Notes: a model not told the origin generated them from the letters alone. A DNA stretch of 64,000 nucleotides from Ameyamaea chiangmaiensis (GCF_025995235.1 NZ_BAPT01000041.1:19223-83222), one strand, 5' to 3'; shown: positions 49,137 to 57,778, numbered from the stretch's first letter. Numbers and translations are program-made.

Positions 49137-50284
49137 TGGCGGCGACGAAAGGTGTTGGCGCGGAGGGCGGTAAGGGTAGTCCCGGTCGTGCCGAGGGCGC
49201 GGACCGGGTGGGCCCGACCCTGCGTGCACGACGCGAGCAGTTGGGGTGGAGTCTGGACGACGTGGCCGCCTGGCTGCGTATTCGTCTGTCGTATCTTCAG
49301 GCGCTGGAAGATGGCGGCACCGGCAATATGCCCGGTGACGCCTATGTCGTGGGCTTTCTGCGCACCTACGCCGGTGCGCTGGGCTTTGATGCCGAGGATA
49401 TGGTGGCGCGCTTCAAGCGCGAGACCGGCGGCCTGGCACGCAAGCCTGAACTGACGTTTCCGTCGCCGGTGCCCGACCGCGCCCTTCCGGCCGGTGTAAT
49501 CGTGCTTTTGGGGTGTGTAGTGATCGTCGCGGCCTATGCCGGCTGGTATCGCTACACCGACCACGGGCGCAGCCAGCCGCAGCCGGTGCCCCCGATTAAC
49601 GACGTCATGCCCGGCGTCACCGCGCATTCGACCACGTCGCCGCAGCTTGCCACCGTCATGCCGCCGCCCGGCCACGCGCCCAAGGGCGGAGCGGTGCCCG
49701 AACCTGCGCCGAGCCCGGTCCCAGCGCCGGTGCCGGCGCCCGATGCAGTGACGACGACACAATCGGCCGCTCCGCCGGCGCCCTCCGTTCAGGCTCCGGC
49801 GTCGTCGTCCGCAGACGCGGCTGCCACGACGCCAGCGCCGACGATCCCCGCCGAGCCGGCCCCCGCCGCGCCATCGGTCGCCACGTCCGCCCCGACCGCC
49901 GACACAGCGGCCGTCGTGCCGCCCGCCCCCGATCAGGTGATGTTGCACGCCGGTGCGGCGACGTGGGTGCAGGTCAAGGGGGCTGGCGGGCGCGTTGTCT
50001 ACGACCATATTCTTCAGGCCGGCGATACCTGGCCGGTCCCGGCGGAGGGCGGCCCGTTCGTCATGACGGTCGGCAATGCCGGGGGGCTTTCGCTCAGCGC
50101 TGGTACGGTGACCACACCAGCGTTAGGGCGGCCCGGTGCGGTGCGGCGGAACGTCTCGCTTGACCCGCAGGGCGTGCGCGACGGTTCAGTCATGACCCAG
50201 CCCGCGCCCGTGCGGACCGTGAAGCCCGCGGTGCCTCCGCCGGTGTCGTCATCCCCTGACCCCGCCAGCGCGCGCAGCGAGTGA
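49136..50284 (+). CDS. RodZ-like helix-turn-helix membrane protein
   Basis: 382 residues. The N-terminal cytosolic HTH_25 domain (about 25-95: LRARREQLGWSLDDVAAWLRI) is followed by a single membrane helix at about 118-138, then a 130-residue Pro/Ala-rich linker, and a C-terminal DUF4115-type domain (VMLHAGAATWVQVKG, VVYDHILQAGDTWPVPA). This is the RodZ architecture; RodZ links MreB filaments to the wall-elongation machinery. The start overlaps the previous stop (TAATG). No mre genes are in the window. Confidence 0.87.
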   Translation: MAATKGVGAEGGKGSPGRAEGADRVGPTLRARREQLGWSLDDVAAWLRIRLSYLQALEDGGTGNMPGDAYVVGFLRTYAGALGFDAEDMVARFKRETGGLARKPELTFPSPVPDRALPAGVIVLLGCVVIVAAYAGWYRYTDHGRSQPQPVPPINDVMPGVTAHSTTSPQLATVMPPPGHAPKGGAVPEPAPSPVPAPVPAPDAVTTTQSAAPPAPSVQAPASSSADAAATTPAPTIPAEPAPAAPSVATSAPTADTAAVVPPAPDQVMLHAGAATWVQVKGAGGRVVYDHILQAGDTWPVPAEGGPFVMTVGNAGGLSLSAGTVTTPALGRPGAVRRNVSLDPQGVRDGSVMTQPAPVRTVKPAVPPPVSSSPDPASARSE

Positions 50285-50317
50285 CGCGCAGCGGGGGTGG
50301 CCAAGCGGCCTGAAATT

Positions 50318-50333
50318 TGGCACGTAGCGTGCA
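50318..50333 (+). promoter_or_regulatory. Sigma-54-like -24/-12 element upstream of ispG
   Basis: TGGCACGTAGCGTGCA matches TGGCACG-N4-TTGCA with one mismatch and keeps the GG-N10-GC spacing. It is also a GCACG/CGTGC inverted repeat (50320-50332), so it may instead be a hairpin or operator. It lies 64 bp before the ispG start; sigma-54 control of ispG is not expected. Confidence 0.35.
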
Positions 50334-50396
50334 AGCGCACACAGAAGGGCCGGATCGCGTGAGCCGTGCAGGCCGATCCCGTCCGGAGGACAGAGA

Positions 50397-51554
50397 ATGA
50401 GCAGCTATCGCCCGTATCAGCACATCGAACGCCGCAAATCGCGTCAGATTCATGTGGGCAAGGTGCCGGTCGGCGGCGACGCACCCATCTCCGTCCAGAC
50501 GATGACGAACACGCTGACCTCCGACGCGGAAGCGACGATCGCCCAGATCCGCCGCGCGGAACTCGCGGGTGTGGATATCGTGCGCGTCTCCTGCCCCGAT
50601 GAGGCAAGCACCGAGGCTCTGGCCGAGATCGTGCGCGAAGTGAACGTGCCGATCGTTGCCGACATTCACTTCCACTACAAGCGCGCCATCGAGGCTGCCC
50701 AGGCGGGGGCCGCGTGCCTGCGCATCAACCCCGGCAACATTGGCAGTGCCGAACGTGTTCGCGAGGTCGTCAAGGCGGCGCGTGACCACGGGTGTTCGAT
50801 CCGGATCGGCGTGAATGCCGGTTCCCTCGAAAAGCACCTGCTGGAAAAGTACGGTGAGCCCAACCCCGACGCGCTGGTCGAGAGTGCTCTGGAACACGCC
50901 AAGATCCTGCAGGACCACGACTTTCACGAGTTCAAGATCAGCGTGAAGGCATCGGATGTGTTTTTGGCCGTCGCGGCATACCAGCAACTGGCCGACGCCT
51001 GCGACCATCCGCTGCACATCGGCATCACCGAAGCCGGCAGCAAGCGCGCGGGCACGGTGAAATCGTCCATCGGTCTGGGCAACCTGCTCTGGGCGGGTGT
51101 GGGCGACACGATGCGCGTGTCGCTCTCGGCCGAACCGGAAGAGGAAGTGCTGGTCGGCTGGGACATCCTCAAGTCGCTGGGCCTGCGTCATCGCGGCGTG
51201 AAGATCATCTCCTGCCCGTCCTGCGCGCGGCAGGGGTTCAACGTGATCGAGACGGTGCAGACGCTGGAAGACCGGCTGGCTCACATCAAGACGCCGCTGA
51301 CGCTTTCGATCATCGGTTGCGTGGTCAACGGTCCGGGCGAGGCGCTGATGACCGATCTCGGCGTGACCGGCGGCGGTCAGGGCCGTCACATGGTCTATTC
51401 CGCCGGCAAGCAGGATCACACGACCCCGGCCGAGAACATGATCGAGCATATCGTCGATCTGGTCGAGGCGCGCGTGGCCGATATCCAGTCCCGCGAGGCC
51501 GCGGAAAAAGCGGCGGCCGAGGCTGCGGCGGCCGAATTGTCGCCTGCCGGCTGA
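50397..51554 (+). CDS. ispG: 4-hydroxy-3-methylbut-2-en-1-yl diphosphate synthase
   Basis: [4Fe-4S] enzyme converting MEcPP to HMBPP in the MEP isoprenoid pathway. 385 residues: TIM-barrel domain with VQTMTNTLTSDAEAT, then the C-terminal cluster domain with Cys ligands in SCPSCARQGF and GCVVNGPGEA. The last 30 residues are an Ala/Glu-rich helix. CGGAGG before the ATG is the ribosome-binding site. It is followed by a UUCG hairpin and hisS. Confidence 0.96.
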   Translation: MSSYRPYQHIERRKSRQIHVGKVPVGGDAPISVQTMTNTLTSDAEATIAQIRRAELAGVDIVRVSCPDEASTEALAEIVREVNVPIVADIHFHYKRAIEAAQAGAACLRINPGNIGSAERVREVVKAARDHGCSIRIGVNAGSLEKHLLEKYGEPNPDALVESALEHAKILQDHDFHEFKISVKASDVFLAVAAYQQLADACDHPLHIGITEAGSKRAGTVKSSIGLGNLLWAGVGDTMRVSLSAEPEEEVLVGWDILKSLGLRHRGVKIISCPSCARQGFNVIETVQTLEDRLAHIKTPLTLSIIGCVVNGPGEALMTDLGVTGGGQGRHMVYSAGKQDHTTPAENMIEHIVDLVEARVADIQSREAAEKAAAEAAAAELSPAG

Positions 51555-51584
51555 GGCTGCCCTTACCATAATGTCGTCGGTAGA

Positions 51585-51608
51585 CGGCCCGTACTTCGGT
51601 GCGGGCCG
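51585..51608 (+). other. UUCG-capped hairpin between ispG and hisS
   Basis: CGGCCCGTAC (51585-51594) pairs with GTGCGGGCCG (51599-51608) through one G-U, closed by a TTCG loop. No T run follows, so it is more likely an mRNA-stabilising or processing structure than an intrinsic terminator. Confidence 0.45.
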
Positions 51609-51623
51609 CGCCACCGCTTTCGT

Positions 51624-52892
51624 ATGAATGGAACACTGATCGTGAGCGCGTTGCAGGCTGTCCGAGGTACCCATGACCTGATCGGGGAGGCTCAGCGCCG
51701 TCATGCCCATGTCGTGGAGACGGCCCGCCGGATCGCGGCGCTGTATGGGTTTGCCGAATGGGCGACGCCGATCTTCGAAGACACACGCGTCTTTTCGCGA
51801 ACGCTGGGCGAGACCTCGGACGTCGTGTCGAAAGAGATGTATTCGTTCACCGATCGCGGCGGTGATTCGCTGACGCTGCGGCCCGAGGGGACGGCTGCGA
51901 TCTGCCGCGCGCTGGTCACCAATGGTCTGACACAGACCCTGCCGCAGAAGGTCTTCTACGCGGGTCCCATGTTTCGGTATGAGCGGCCGCAAAAAGGGCG
52001 GTATCGACAGTTTCACCAGATCGGCGCCGAACTGATCGGTCCTTCCGAGCCGCAGGCCGATGCGGAGGTGATCGCCATGGGGCATGCGATCCTCACGGCA
52101 CTCGGTATCGCGGACGACACCATTCTGGAGTTGAACACGCTGGGCGATCAGCAGAGCCGCGCCGCGTGGCGCGACGGTCTGGTCGCCTACTTCACCACCG
52201 TACGTGACCAGTTGTCCGAGGACAGCCTGCGTCGTCTTGAGCGCAATCCGATGCGTATCCTTGACAGCAAGGCACCGCAGGACCGACCGCTGGTCGATGG
52301 CGCGCCGATGCTCGACGCGTTTCTGACGCCCGAGGCGCGTTTCTTCTGGGACGATCTGCGCCGGGCGCTTGACCTGTATGGGGTGCCGTTCCGCGAGAAT
52401 CCGCGCATCGTGCGTGGCCTGGATTACTATAGCCACACGGCGTTCGAGTTCGTCACCGAACGGCTGGGCGCGCAGGGAACCGTGCTGGCTGGCGGGCGGT
52501 ATGATGGCCTGGTGGCCGAGATGGGCGGTCCGCCGACCCCGGCGATCGGCTGGGCGGGGGGAATCGAACGTCTGTCGATGCTGCTGACCGAGGCGCCGGC
52601 CGCGCCGATTTCGGTCGCCGTCGTTCCGGCCGGGGACGAGGCGACGGGGGCGGCGATCGGCGTCCTGCAGGCGTTGCGCGGTGCGAACATCGCGGCCGAG
52701 ACCGATTTTCGTGGCTCCCTGAAAAAGCGCATGGAGCGCGCGGCCAAATCCGGCGCGCGCTACGCGATCGTGCTGGGTGGTGACGAACTGGCGCGTGGTG
52801 TCGTGCAGGTGCGCGATCTTCAGGCGCGCGTGCAGGACGAGGTCCGGATCGACCTTCTGCCGTCTGCGCTGGCAAGCCGTCTGGCGGCGTGA
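51624..52892 (+). CDS. hisS: Histidyl-tRNA synthetase
   Basis: Class II synthetase, 422 residues (or 416 from GTG 51642). Motif 1 region PIFEDTRVFSRTLGETSDVV, motif 2 FYAGPMFRYERPQKGRYRQFHQIG, His-specific RGLDYYSHTAFEF, and motif 3 GWAGGIERLSML; the anticodon-binding domain is the last 90 residues. Full length. Confidence 0.96.
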   Translation: MNGTLIVSALQAVRGTHDLIGEAQRRHAHVVETARRIAALYGFAEWATPIFEDTRVFSRTLGETSDVVSKEMYSFTDRGGDSLTLRPEGTAAICRALVTNGLTQTLPQKVFYAGPMFRYERPQKGRYRQFHQIGAELIGPSEPQADAEVIAMGHAILTALGIADDTILELNTLGDQQSRAAWRDGLVAYFTTVRDQLSEDSLRRLERNPMRILDSKAPQDRPLVDGAPMLDAFLTPEARFFWDDLRRALDLYGVPFRENPRIVRGLDYYSHTAFEFVTERLGAQGTVLAGGRYDGLVAEMGGPPTPAIGWAGGIERLSMLLTEAPAAPISVAVVPAGDEATGAAIGVLQALRGANIAAETDFRGSLKKRMERAAKSGARYAIVLGGDELARGVVQVRDLQARVQDEVRIDLLPSALASRLAA

Positions 52893-52950
52893 GCGATTCG
52901 CCCGTCATGATGGACAAGCGGCGGGGCGTCGGCACTGGATGCCCTCGGGC

Positions 52951-54012
52951 ATGAGTGTGTTCGATGACCGGCTGGACCGGATCGTGGCGCGGTCGGAGGA
53001 AGTGCAGGCGCAGCTTGCCGAAGGGCTGTCAGGCGAGCAGTTCACCCGTGCCTCGCGCGAGTATGCCGAACTGGAAGGCGTGGTCGGGCGCATCATGGCG
53101 TTGCGCGGTGCCGAGCGCGCGTTGGCCGATGCACAGGGTTTGCTTGACGACCCCGACATGCGCGATCTGGCGCAGGCCGAGATCGAGACGCAGCGTGCGG
53201 CCATCGACACGCTGCGGCATGAGGTTCGGCTGGCACTGTTGCCACGCGACGCGGCCGACGCGGGGAACGCCATTCTCGAAATTCGTCCGGCGGCGGGGGG
53301 CGACGAAGCGGCCCTGTTCGCGGCGGAGCTGTTCGGCGCCTACAGGCGTTATGCCGACCTTCAGGGCTGGCGTTTCGAGATCATGGAATATGACGCGAGC
53401 GAACTGGGCGGACTGCGGGGCGGTATCGCCGCGATCAGTGGCCGGGGCGTCTTCGCGCACCTGAAGTTCGAATCGGGCGTACATCGCGTCCAGCGTGTTC
53501 CCGCCACGGAGAGTCAGGGACGCATCCACACATCGACCGTGACTGTGGCGGTGCTGCCGGAGGCGGAGGATGTGGACGTCGAACTGAACGAGACGGACCT
53601 CCGGATCGACGTCTACCGCGCGTCCGGCGCTGGCGGGCAGCATGTCAACAAGACCGAGAGCGCGGTGCGGATCACGCACATGCCGACTGGCTTGGTGGTG
53701 GCGATGCAGGAGGAAAAGAGCCAGCACAAGAACCGTGCCAAGGCGATGAAGATCCTGCGGGCGCGGCTGTATGAGCGTGAACGGGCCAGCGCGCACGAAA
53801 GCCGCGCGGCGGACCGACGCGCGCAGGTCGGAACTGGCGATCGGTCGGAGCGGATACGGACGTACAATTTCCCTCAGGGACGTGTGACCGACCACCGCAT
53901 CAACCTGACCCTCTACAAGATCGATCGCGTGATGTTGGGCGAGTTCGACGACATCGTCGGTGGCCTCATACAGGACGAACAGGCGGCCCTTCTGGCTGCC
54001 GCCGGGCTCTGA
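52951..54012 (+). CDS. prfA: Peptide chain release factor 1
   Basis: Terminates translation at UAA and UAG. 353 residues with the codon-recognition region (QGRIHTSTVTVAVLPE) and the GGQ motif in RASGAGGQHVNKTESAVR, whose Gln is the substrate of PrmC. ATG 52951 starts the family homology; there is no good ribosome-binding site, so coupling to hisS or the alternative ATG 52939 is possible. prmC lies 526 bp downstream, separated by a gene on the opposite strand. Confidence 0.95.
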   Translation: MSVFDDRLDRIVARSEEVQAQLAEGLSGEQFTRASREYAELEGVVGRIMALRGAERALADAQGLLDDPDMRDLAQAEIETQRAAIDTLRHEVRLALLPRDAADAGNAILEIRPAAGGDEAALFAAELFGAYRRYADLQGWRFEIMEYDASELGGLRGGIAAISGRGVFAHLKFESGVHRVQRVPATESQGRIHTSTVTVAVLPEAEDVDVELNETDLRIDVYRASGAGGQHVNKTESAVRITHMPTGLVVAMQEEKSQHKNRAKAMKILRARLYERERASAHESRAADRRAQVGTGDRSERIRTYNFPQGRVTDHRINLTLYKIDRVMLGEFDDIVGGLIQDEQAALLAAAGL

Positions 54013-54065
54013 TCGTGCCGGGGCCGGGGGTATCAAGCCTTACTGCGTCGGAGCGGTCCGCGGCG

Positions 54066-54506
54066 TCAGGCGGCAGGTGGCGCGCAGATGTCCGAGCGGC
54101 CGGGATGGCGTTCCACCACGGTGGGGTCGGCCGGGTCGGCGAGAAAGAAGTCCGTGAAGTTCGCCGTTCCCAAGGCAATCAGCGTATGGCCGGATGGCCC
54201 ATGCAGCACGCCGCCGCTGTTGATGGCGTGAATCTCGCTGCGTCCGTCGGGCCGGCGAATGGTGATCTCGCCGCACAGGGCATACTCGTGCTGCAGGCGA
54301 GTGTCGTCGATGCCGACATGTCGCCGGAGTTCGGGTGTATCGGCGTTCAGGACAAAGGTGGCCGCCAGATGCCCGTCGACATACAGTCGGGAGTTCTCGG
54401 CGATTTCCTGATGCGCCATGCCGTCCACGACGGTGAAATCGCCGGCAAGGGCCGGGGCCGCACCGAGCCCCGAGAGCACGAGGGCCGTGTGAACGAGATG
54501 TTTCAT
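54066..54506 (-). CDS. Exported protein of unknown function
   Basis: 146 residues from ATG 54506. Signal peptide MKHLVHTALVLSGLGAAPALA with cleavage after 21. The mature part is beta-rich with two cysteines (ALCGEI and DICAPP) that could form a disulfide, and short motifs HEYALCGEITIRRPDGRSE and SGHTLIALGTANFTDFFL; no recognised domain. It is wedged on the opposite strand between prfA and prmC, which are normally neighbours. Confidence 0.62.
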   Translation of the reverse strand: MKHLVHTALVLSGLGAAPALAGDFTVVDGMAHQEIAENSRLYVDGHLAATFVLNADTPELRRHVGIDDTRLQHEYALCGEITIRRPDGRSEIHAINSGGVLHGPSGHTLIALGTANFTDFFLADPADPTVVERHPGRSDICAPPAA

Positions 54507-54538
54507 GCATCGCATCCTACACCCGGGCATGTGTCGAG

Positions 54539-55408
54539 ATGAAGAGGGACGCGACCCTGCGCGAGACCCTGCGCGATGCGGCTTGCCAGTTGAGCGCGGC
54601 CGGCATCGACGAGTCCGTGCGTGAGGCGCGGCTGCTGATGAGTCTGGCGCTCGAGACCGATCTGGGTGGCCTGCTGCGGCGCGCGCCCGACGAGGTTCTG
54701 ACGGGTCCGGAAGCCACGCGTTTTTCGTCCGTTCTGACCCGCAGACGTGCGCGCGAGCCGCTGGCCTTCATTGCGGGGGAGGCCGGGTTCTGGACCCTGA
54801 CCCTGTCCGTGACGCCTGACACGCTGATCCCGCGCGCGGACAGCGAAACCCTGATCGAAGCGCTGTGCGACGCCCGACCGGGGCGCGCGGCAGTGCGCTC
54901 CATCCTCGATCTGGGCACCGGGACGGGATGTCTGTTGCTGGCCGCGCTGCATGAATTCCCGTTCGCGCAGGGGGTGGGGGTCGATCTGTCGCCCGGCGCC
55001 GCCGCTCTGGCACGCCGCAATGCCGAACGCAACGCGCTGGACGGCCGCGCCGTGTTTCTGGCCGGATCATGGGACACGGCGCTTGCGGGCCGGTTCGACG
55101 TGATCTTGTCCAACCCGCCCTATATCCCGCACGCGGACCTGCGCGCCCTGATGCCTGAAGTTGTGGCCTACGAGCCCGCACGCGCCCTTGACGGCGGTGA
55201 CGACGGTCTGGATGCGTATCGTGCGCTGGCGGCACTGCTGCCTGCCCGACTGAATCCGGGCGGGGTCGCGGTCCTTGAGATCGGTATCGGGCAGGACACG
55301 GAGGTGTGCGCGCTGGCAACGGCGGCGGGTCTGACGGTCCGGGAGGTTCGTACCGATCTGGGCGGCATTGCGCGCGCGGTGGTGCTCGAGGGCGTTACCA
55401 GGGGGTAG
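54539..55408 (+). CDS. prmC: Release factor glutamine methyltransferase
   Basis: Methylates the GGQ glutamine of RF1 and RF2. 289 residues with the N-terminal helical bundle, PRADSETLIE, motif I LDLGTGTGCLLLAAL and the catalytic NPPYIP loop that contacts the target glutamine. ATG 54539 is 33 bp from the divergent secreted-protein gene. Its target gene prfA is in the same window. Confidence 0.95.
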   Translation: MKRDATLRETLRDAACQLSAAGIDESVREARLLMSLALETDLGGLLRRAPDEVLTGPEATRFSSVLTRRRAREPLAFIAGEAGFWTLTLSVTPDTLIPRADSETLIEALCDARPGRAAVRSILDLGTGTGCLLLAALHEFPFAQGVGVDLSPGAAALARRNAERNALDGRAVFLAGSWDTALAGRFDVILSNPPYIPHADLRALMPEVVAYEPARALDGGDDGLDAYRALAALLPARLNPGGVAVLEIGIGQDTEVCALATAAGLTVREVRTDLGGIARAVVLEGVTRG

Positions 55409-55688
55409 CACGCGGCTCCGTGATGTCCGGACGACGTATATAGTGCGGCGAACATGCAGAAATCATTTGGCGCACGTCAAGCGGGGCGCTAAATTGCCGT
55501 TGTGATCGCGATGCTGCACGGCATTGACGATCCCGGGGCCGGAAGGCCGTGACAAGGGTCACGGGCACCGTGGTCCATGGTTCGGGTTTTTCCCGACGTC
55601 AGTCCAAAATGACAAAGTCTCGGGACCGTCATCCCGGCGTTCTGCCGCTTACACGGCGATCGCGAACAGGAAAGTGCTGCGACAGCTC
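55409..55688. other. Structured 280-bp leader between prmC and DUF4167
   Basis: No supported gene. It contains a -10-like TATATA near 55438, a possible stem TTGGCGC/GCGCTAA near 55470-55495, a perfect 7-bp hairpin CCGTGAC-AAGG-GTCACGG (55547-55564), and TCGGG-TTTTT-CCCGA near 55580-55595. The amount of paired sequence suggests a long 5' leader for the DUF4167 gene or an unannotated small RNA. Confidence 0.4.
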
Positions 55689-56123
55689 ATGAACATGAAA
55701 CGTATCCGTGGCCGTCATCACCGTCCCAATGGCGGTGGTAACGGCGGATCCTCACGTCATCACAATGGCCAGATTCCGCTCAACCGCAACCATGTCTTCG
55801 ACAGCAACGGTCCAGACATGCGCGTGCGCGGGACCGCGCAGCAGCTTTTCGAGAAGTATCTGCAGCTTGGCCGTGACGCCAGCAGCTCGGGCGACCGGAT
55901 CATGGCGGAAGCTTATTTCCAGCATGCCGATCACTATTTCCGTATCCTTAACGCGATGACCCAGGCAGCGCAGCAAAACCAGCAGGAGCGTCAGGAGCGT
56001 CAGGAGCGTCAGATGCGCCAGCGCCCCTCGGCCGCGTCGCATGAGGATGGCTCCGCTGATATGGGTGTGGACGGCGACGAAGGTGCGGTGGCGGAAGATA
56101 CCCGCGAAGTCGCGATGGACTGA
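55689..56123 (+). CDS. DUF4167 family RNA-binding-like protein
   Basis: 144 residues (or 142 from ATG 55695). The basic N-terminus MNMKRIRGRHHRPNGG and the central helical block RVRGTAQQLFEKYLQLGRDASSSGDRIMAEAYFQHADHYFRI define DUF4167, an alphaproteobacterial family beside prmC. The tail has a QQERQERQERQ tract encoded by three near-identical CAGGAGCGT repeats, then an acidic end. Its composition suggests nucleic-acid binding; the function is not established. Confidence 0.9.
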   Translation: MNMKRIRGRHHRPNGGGNGGSSRHHNGQIPLNRNHVFDSNGPDMRVRGTAQQLFEKYLQLGRDASSSGDRIMAEAYFQHADHYFRILNAMTQAAQQNQQERQERQERQMRQRPSAASHEDGSADMGVDGDEGAVAEDTREVAMD

Positions 56124-56156
56124 GTGGTCCCCGACGTTTGGGAGTTGAGGACGGCA

Positions 56157-56190
56157 CAAAACGGCGCCCCTTGGGGTGCCGTTTTTTTTT
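56157..56190 (+). terminator. Rho-independent terminator of the DUF4167 gene
   Basis: A 10-bp GC-rich stem (56161-56170 with 56173-56182, one G-T pair) followed by an unbroken T run to 56190. Its last bases form the stop codon of the glycosyltransferase on the opposite strand. Confidence 0.9.
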
Positions 56191-57055
56191 AGAACGCCCC
56201 GAGGAATCGCGGCGGCAGACGCCATAGCTCATCACCGCTGAGATGAAGGTCGATCCTGTACGTGTCGTGCTCACGGCTTTCGGCGCTACGCAGCACACGT
56301 TCGACCCACTGAGCCAGGACCATGTCCGTCTCGCTCCAGTCCCCGTCCTGCCGCAACGGGAGATGCGCCATGCCGTTGAGCATCCCGGCCCATTCCACGT
56401 CGCTCATGCGCTGATGGCGCGCGGCCTCGTCCGATGCCCATGGCTGGCGCCGGGTGCGGGCAAGACGGTCGAGCCCGTCGCCTAGATCCGCATAGCGCAG
56501 GTGGAACAGAAACAGCCGGCCGAAGCTCGGCGGCGCGTCGATGCAGTGAAAGCCGGGTGCCCACTGGACGGGCCGTCGGATCGCCACCGGCTTGCACATG
56601 GCCGAGGAAAAGCGCACGCCCGCGCGTTGCAGACTGACCGGTCGCGCCCAGTCCAGATCCGGCTCCGCGAAAGGTCTGTGAACGATGTCCAGACCGATGG
56701 CTGTGGCTACGCCGCCATGCGGCATCGCCGCGGTGAAATCGGGCAGGGACGCGAACAGGGCCGGATCGGCGACCAGAAGCTCGTCGACGTCGACGTAGAT
56801 GACGGCGTCATACCATTCCAGCAACGCTGCGCAGAACTCGGACAGGAAACGCGTGCGGCGGGTGTCGTCCTGCGGCGTACGGGGCAGGCGGGTGACGGAA
56901 ACGCGCCCCAGTGCGTCCGTGCTGCCATCGTCAGAGCCGTGATCGATGACATGACAGGCTTGGTCGCCAACCTGGGCCGTGTAGTGGCGGCACCAGACGG
57001 GAAGAAACGTGCTCTCGTTATAGACCATCGTGACGATGGCGAGAGGCGCCTTCAT
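56189..57055 (-). CDS. Glycosyltransferase family 2-like protein
   Basis: 288 residues. The GT-A N-terminus LAIVTMVYNESTFLPVWCRHYTAQV, the HVIDHGSDDGSTD region and the metal-binding DxD in YVDVDEL (Asp89, Asp91) match single-domain transferases of the glycosyl-transferase-2_4 type. There is no membrane helix. The acceptor is unknown; the UDP-glucose genes elsewhere in the window could supply a donor, but there is no direct link. tRNA-Met lies upstream on the same strand. Confidence 0.82.
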   Translation of the reverse strand: MKAPLAIVTMVYNESTFLPVWCRHYTAQVGDQACHVIDHGSDDGSTDALGRVSVTRLPRTPQDDTRRTRFLSEFCAALLEWYDAVIYVDVDELLVADPALFASLPDFTAAMPHGGVATAIGLDIVHRPFAEPDLDWARPVSLQRAGVRFSSAMCKPVAIRRPVQWAPGFHCIDAPPSFGRLFLFHLRYADLGDGLDRLARTRRQPWASDEAARHQRMSDVEWAGMLNGMAHLPLRQDGDWSETDMVLAQWVERVLRSAESREHDTYRIDLHLSGDELWRLPPRFLGAF

Positions 57056-57113
57056 GCGGAGGCCTGCGTGGTGAAAGCCACCACGTCGATATCGCGGGAA
57101 GAAACACCGGCGA

Positions 57114-57188
57114 TGGTAGCGGCGGACGGATTTGAACCGCCGACCAAGGGATTATGATTCCCCTGCTCTACCGCTGAGCTACGCCGCC
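57114..57188 (-). tRNA. tRNA-Met (anticodon CAT, elongator)
   Basis: Minus-strand acceptor GGCGGCG pairs with CGCCGCT (last pair G-T) and is followed by encoded ACCA. The D arm is GCTCAGCGGTAGAGC, the anticodon arm AGGGGAATCATAATCCCTT with CAT, and the T arm CGGCGGTTCAAATCCGTCCG (imperfect outer pair). The body resembles elongator Met; a lysidine-type tRNA-Ile(CAT) is the alternative but the acceptor sequence does not favour it. Confidence 0.9.
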
Positions 57189-57205
57189 ATCGCATCGGTG
57201 GCGTC

Positions 57206-57234
57206 GGTCTACCGGGGAGGGCGATGAGTGTCAA
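57206..57234 (-). promoter_or_regulatory. Sigma-70 promoter of tRNA-Met
   Basis: Minus-strand consensus -35 TTGACA (57234-57229), 17-bp spacer, TAGACC (57211-57206), predicting a start about 11 bases before the tRNA. Confidence 0.6.
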
Positions 57235-57267
57235 CAGGGGGAGAAACGGAACATGCATGGAGGGGTA

Positions 57268-57744
57268 TCAATCGCCCGACGGCAGCCCTTTGGCACCCAG
57301 CATCAGCCGCAACTCCCCGTCGGAGCGGTGGTCGCCGCTGGCCGGCGATTCGCGCGCGGCTTTGTCGGCCTCGTCTTCGAAACGCTTGAACTCGAGCGTC
57401 GAATCGTTTGGGGACAGGCCACCGGCGTCGATCAGAGACGCCAGACGGTCGCGCTTGAAATTGAGTTCCTGCACCAGAACGGTATCGCGGCCGGTGGCAC
57501 GCGCCCAGAGGAACATCATCTTGTCGAGGCAGTTCGCACGGTCGTGGAATACACCGACATGCGGGGGATAACGCACGTGACACGCCGTCTCGAGCTGCCC
57601 GTATTCCCCATCAAGCCTGGCCACGTCGGCGCTCGAACGCGTGTCCGACTCGTCCGTACAGCCGCTGAGCGTCGCGATCAGCAGAAGCGCGGCGATCGCG
57701 ACGATGTGAAGGCCGTTCCGTGACACGTCACATCGCATGGTCAT
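57268..57744 (-). CDS. Putative lipoprotein of unknown function
   Basis: 158 residues from ATG 57744 (156 from 57738). The signal MTMRCDVSRNGLHIVAIAALLLIATLSGC ends in a lipobox with Cys29. The mature part has two further cysteines (TACHVRY and ANCLDKMM) and a helical, charged C-terminus. No recognised domain. GAGG precedes the start. It lies just downstream of the amino-acid permease on the same strand. Confidence 0.68.
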   Translation of the reverse strand: MTMRCDVSRNGLHIVAIAALLLIATLSGCTDESDTRSSADVARLDGEYGQLETACHVRYPPHVGVFHDRANCLDKMMFLWARATGRDTVLVQELNFKRDRLASLIDAGGLSPNDSTLEFKRFEDEADKAARESPASGDHRSDGELRLMLGAKGLPSGD

Positions 57745-57778
57745 GCGTATCCTCGCTGTCTCTCGGTCGTCGTAGCCG

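Noticed and set aside
50190..52436. Very long open frame (748 codons) on the minus strand
   Set aside because: It lies opposite ispG and hisS, both unmistakable. Long antisense frames are expected in GC-rich coding DNA, and the translation has no recognisable domain.
55976..56010. Tandem CAGGAGCGT repeat as a mobile or regulatory repeat
   Set aside because: It is in frame inside the DUF4167 gene and simply encodes the QERQERQER tract; too short to be a separate element.
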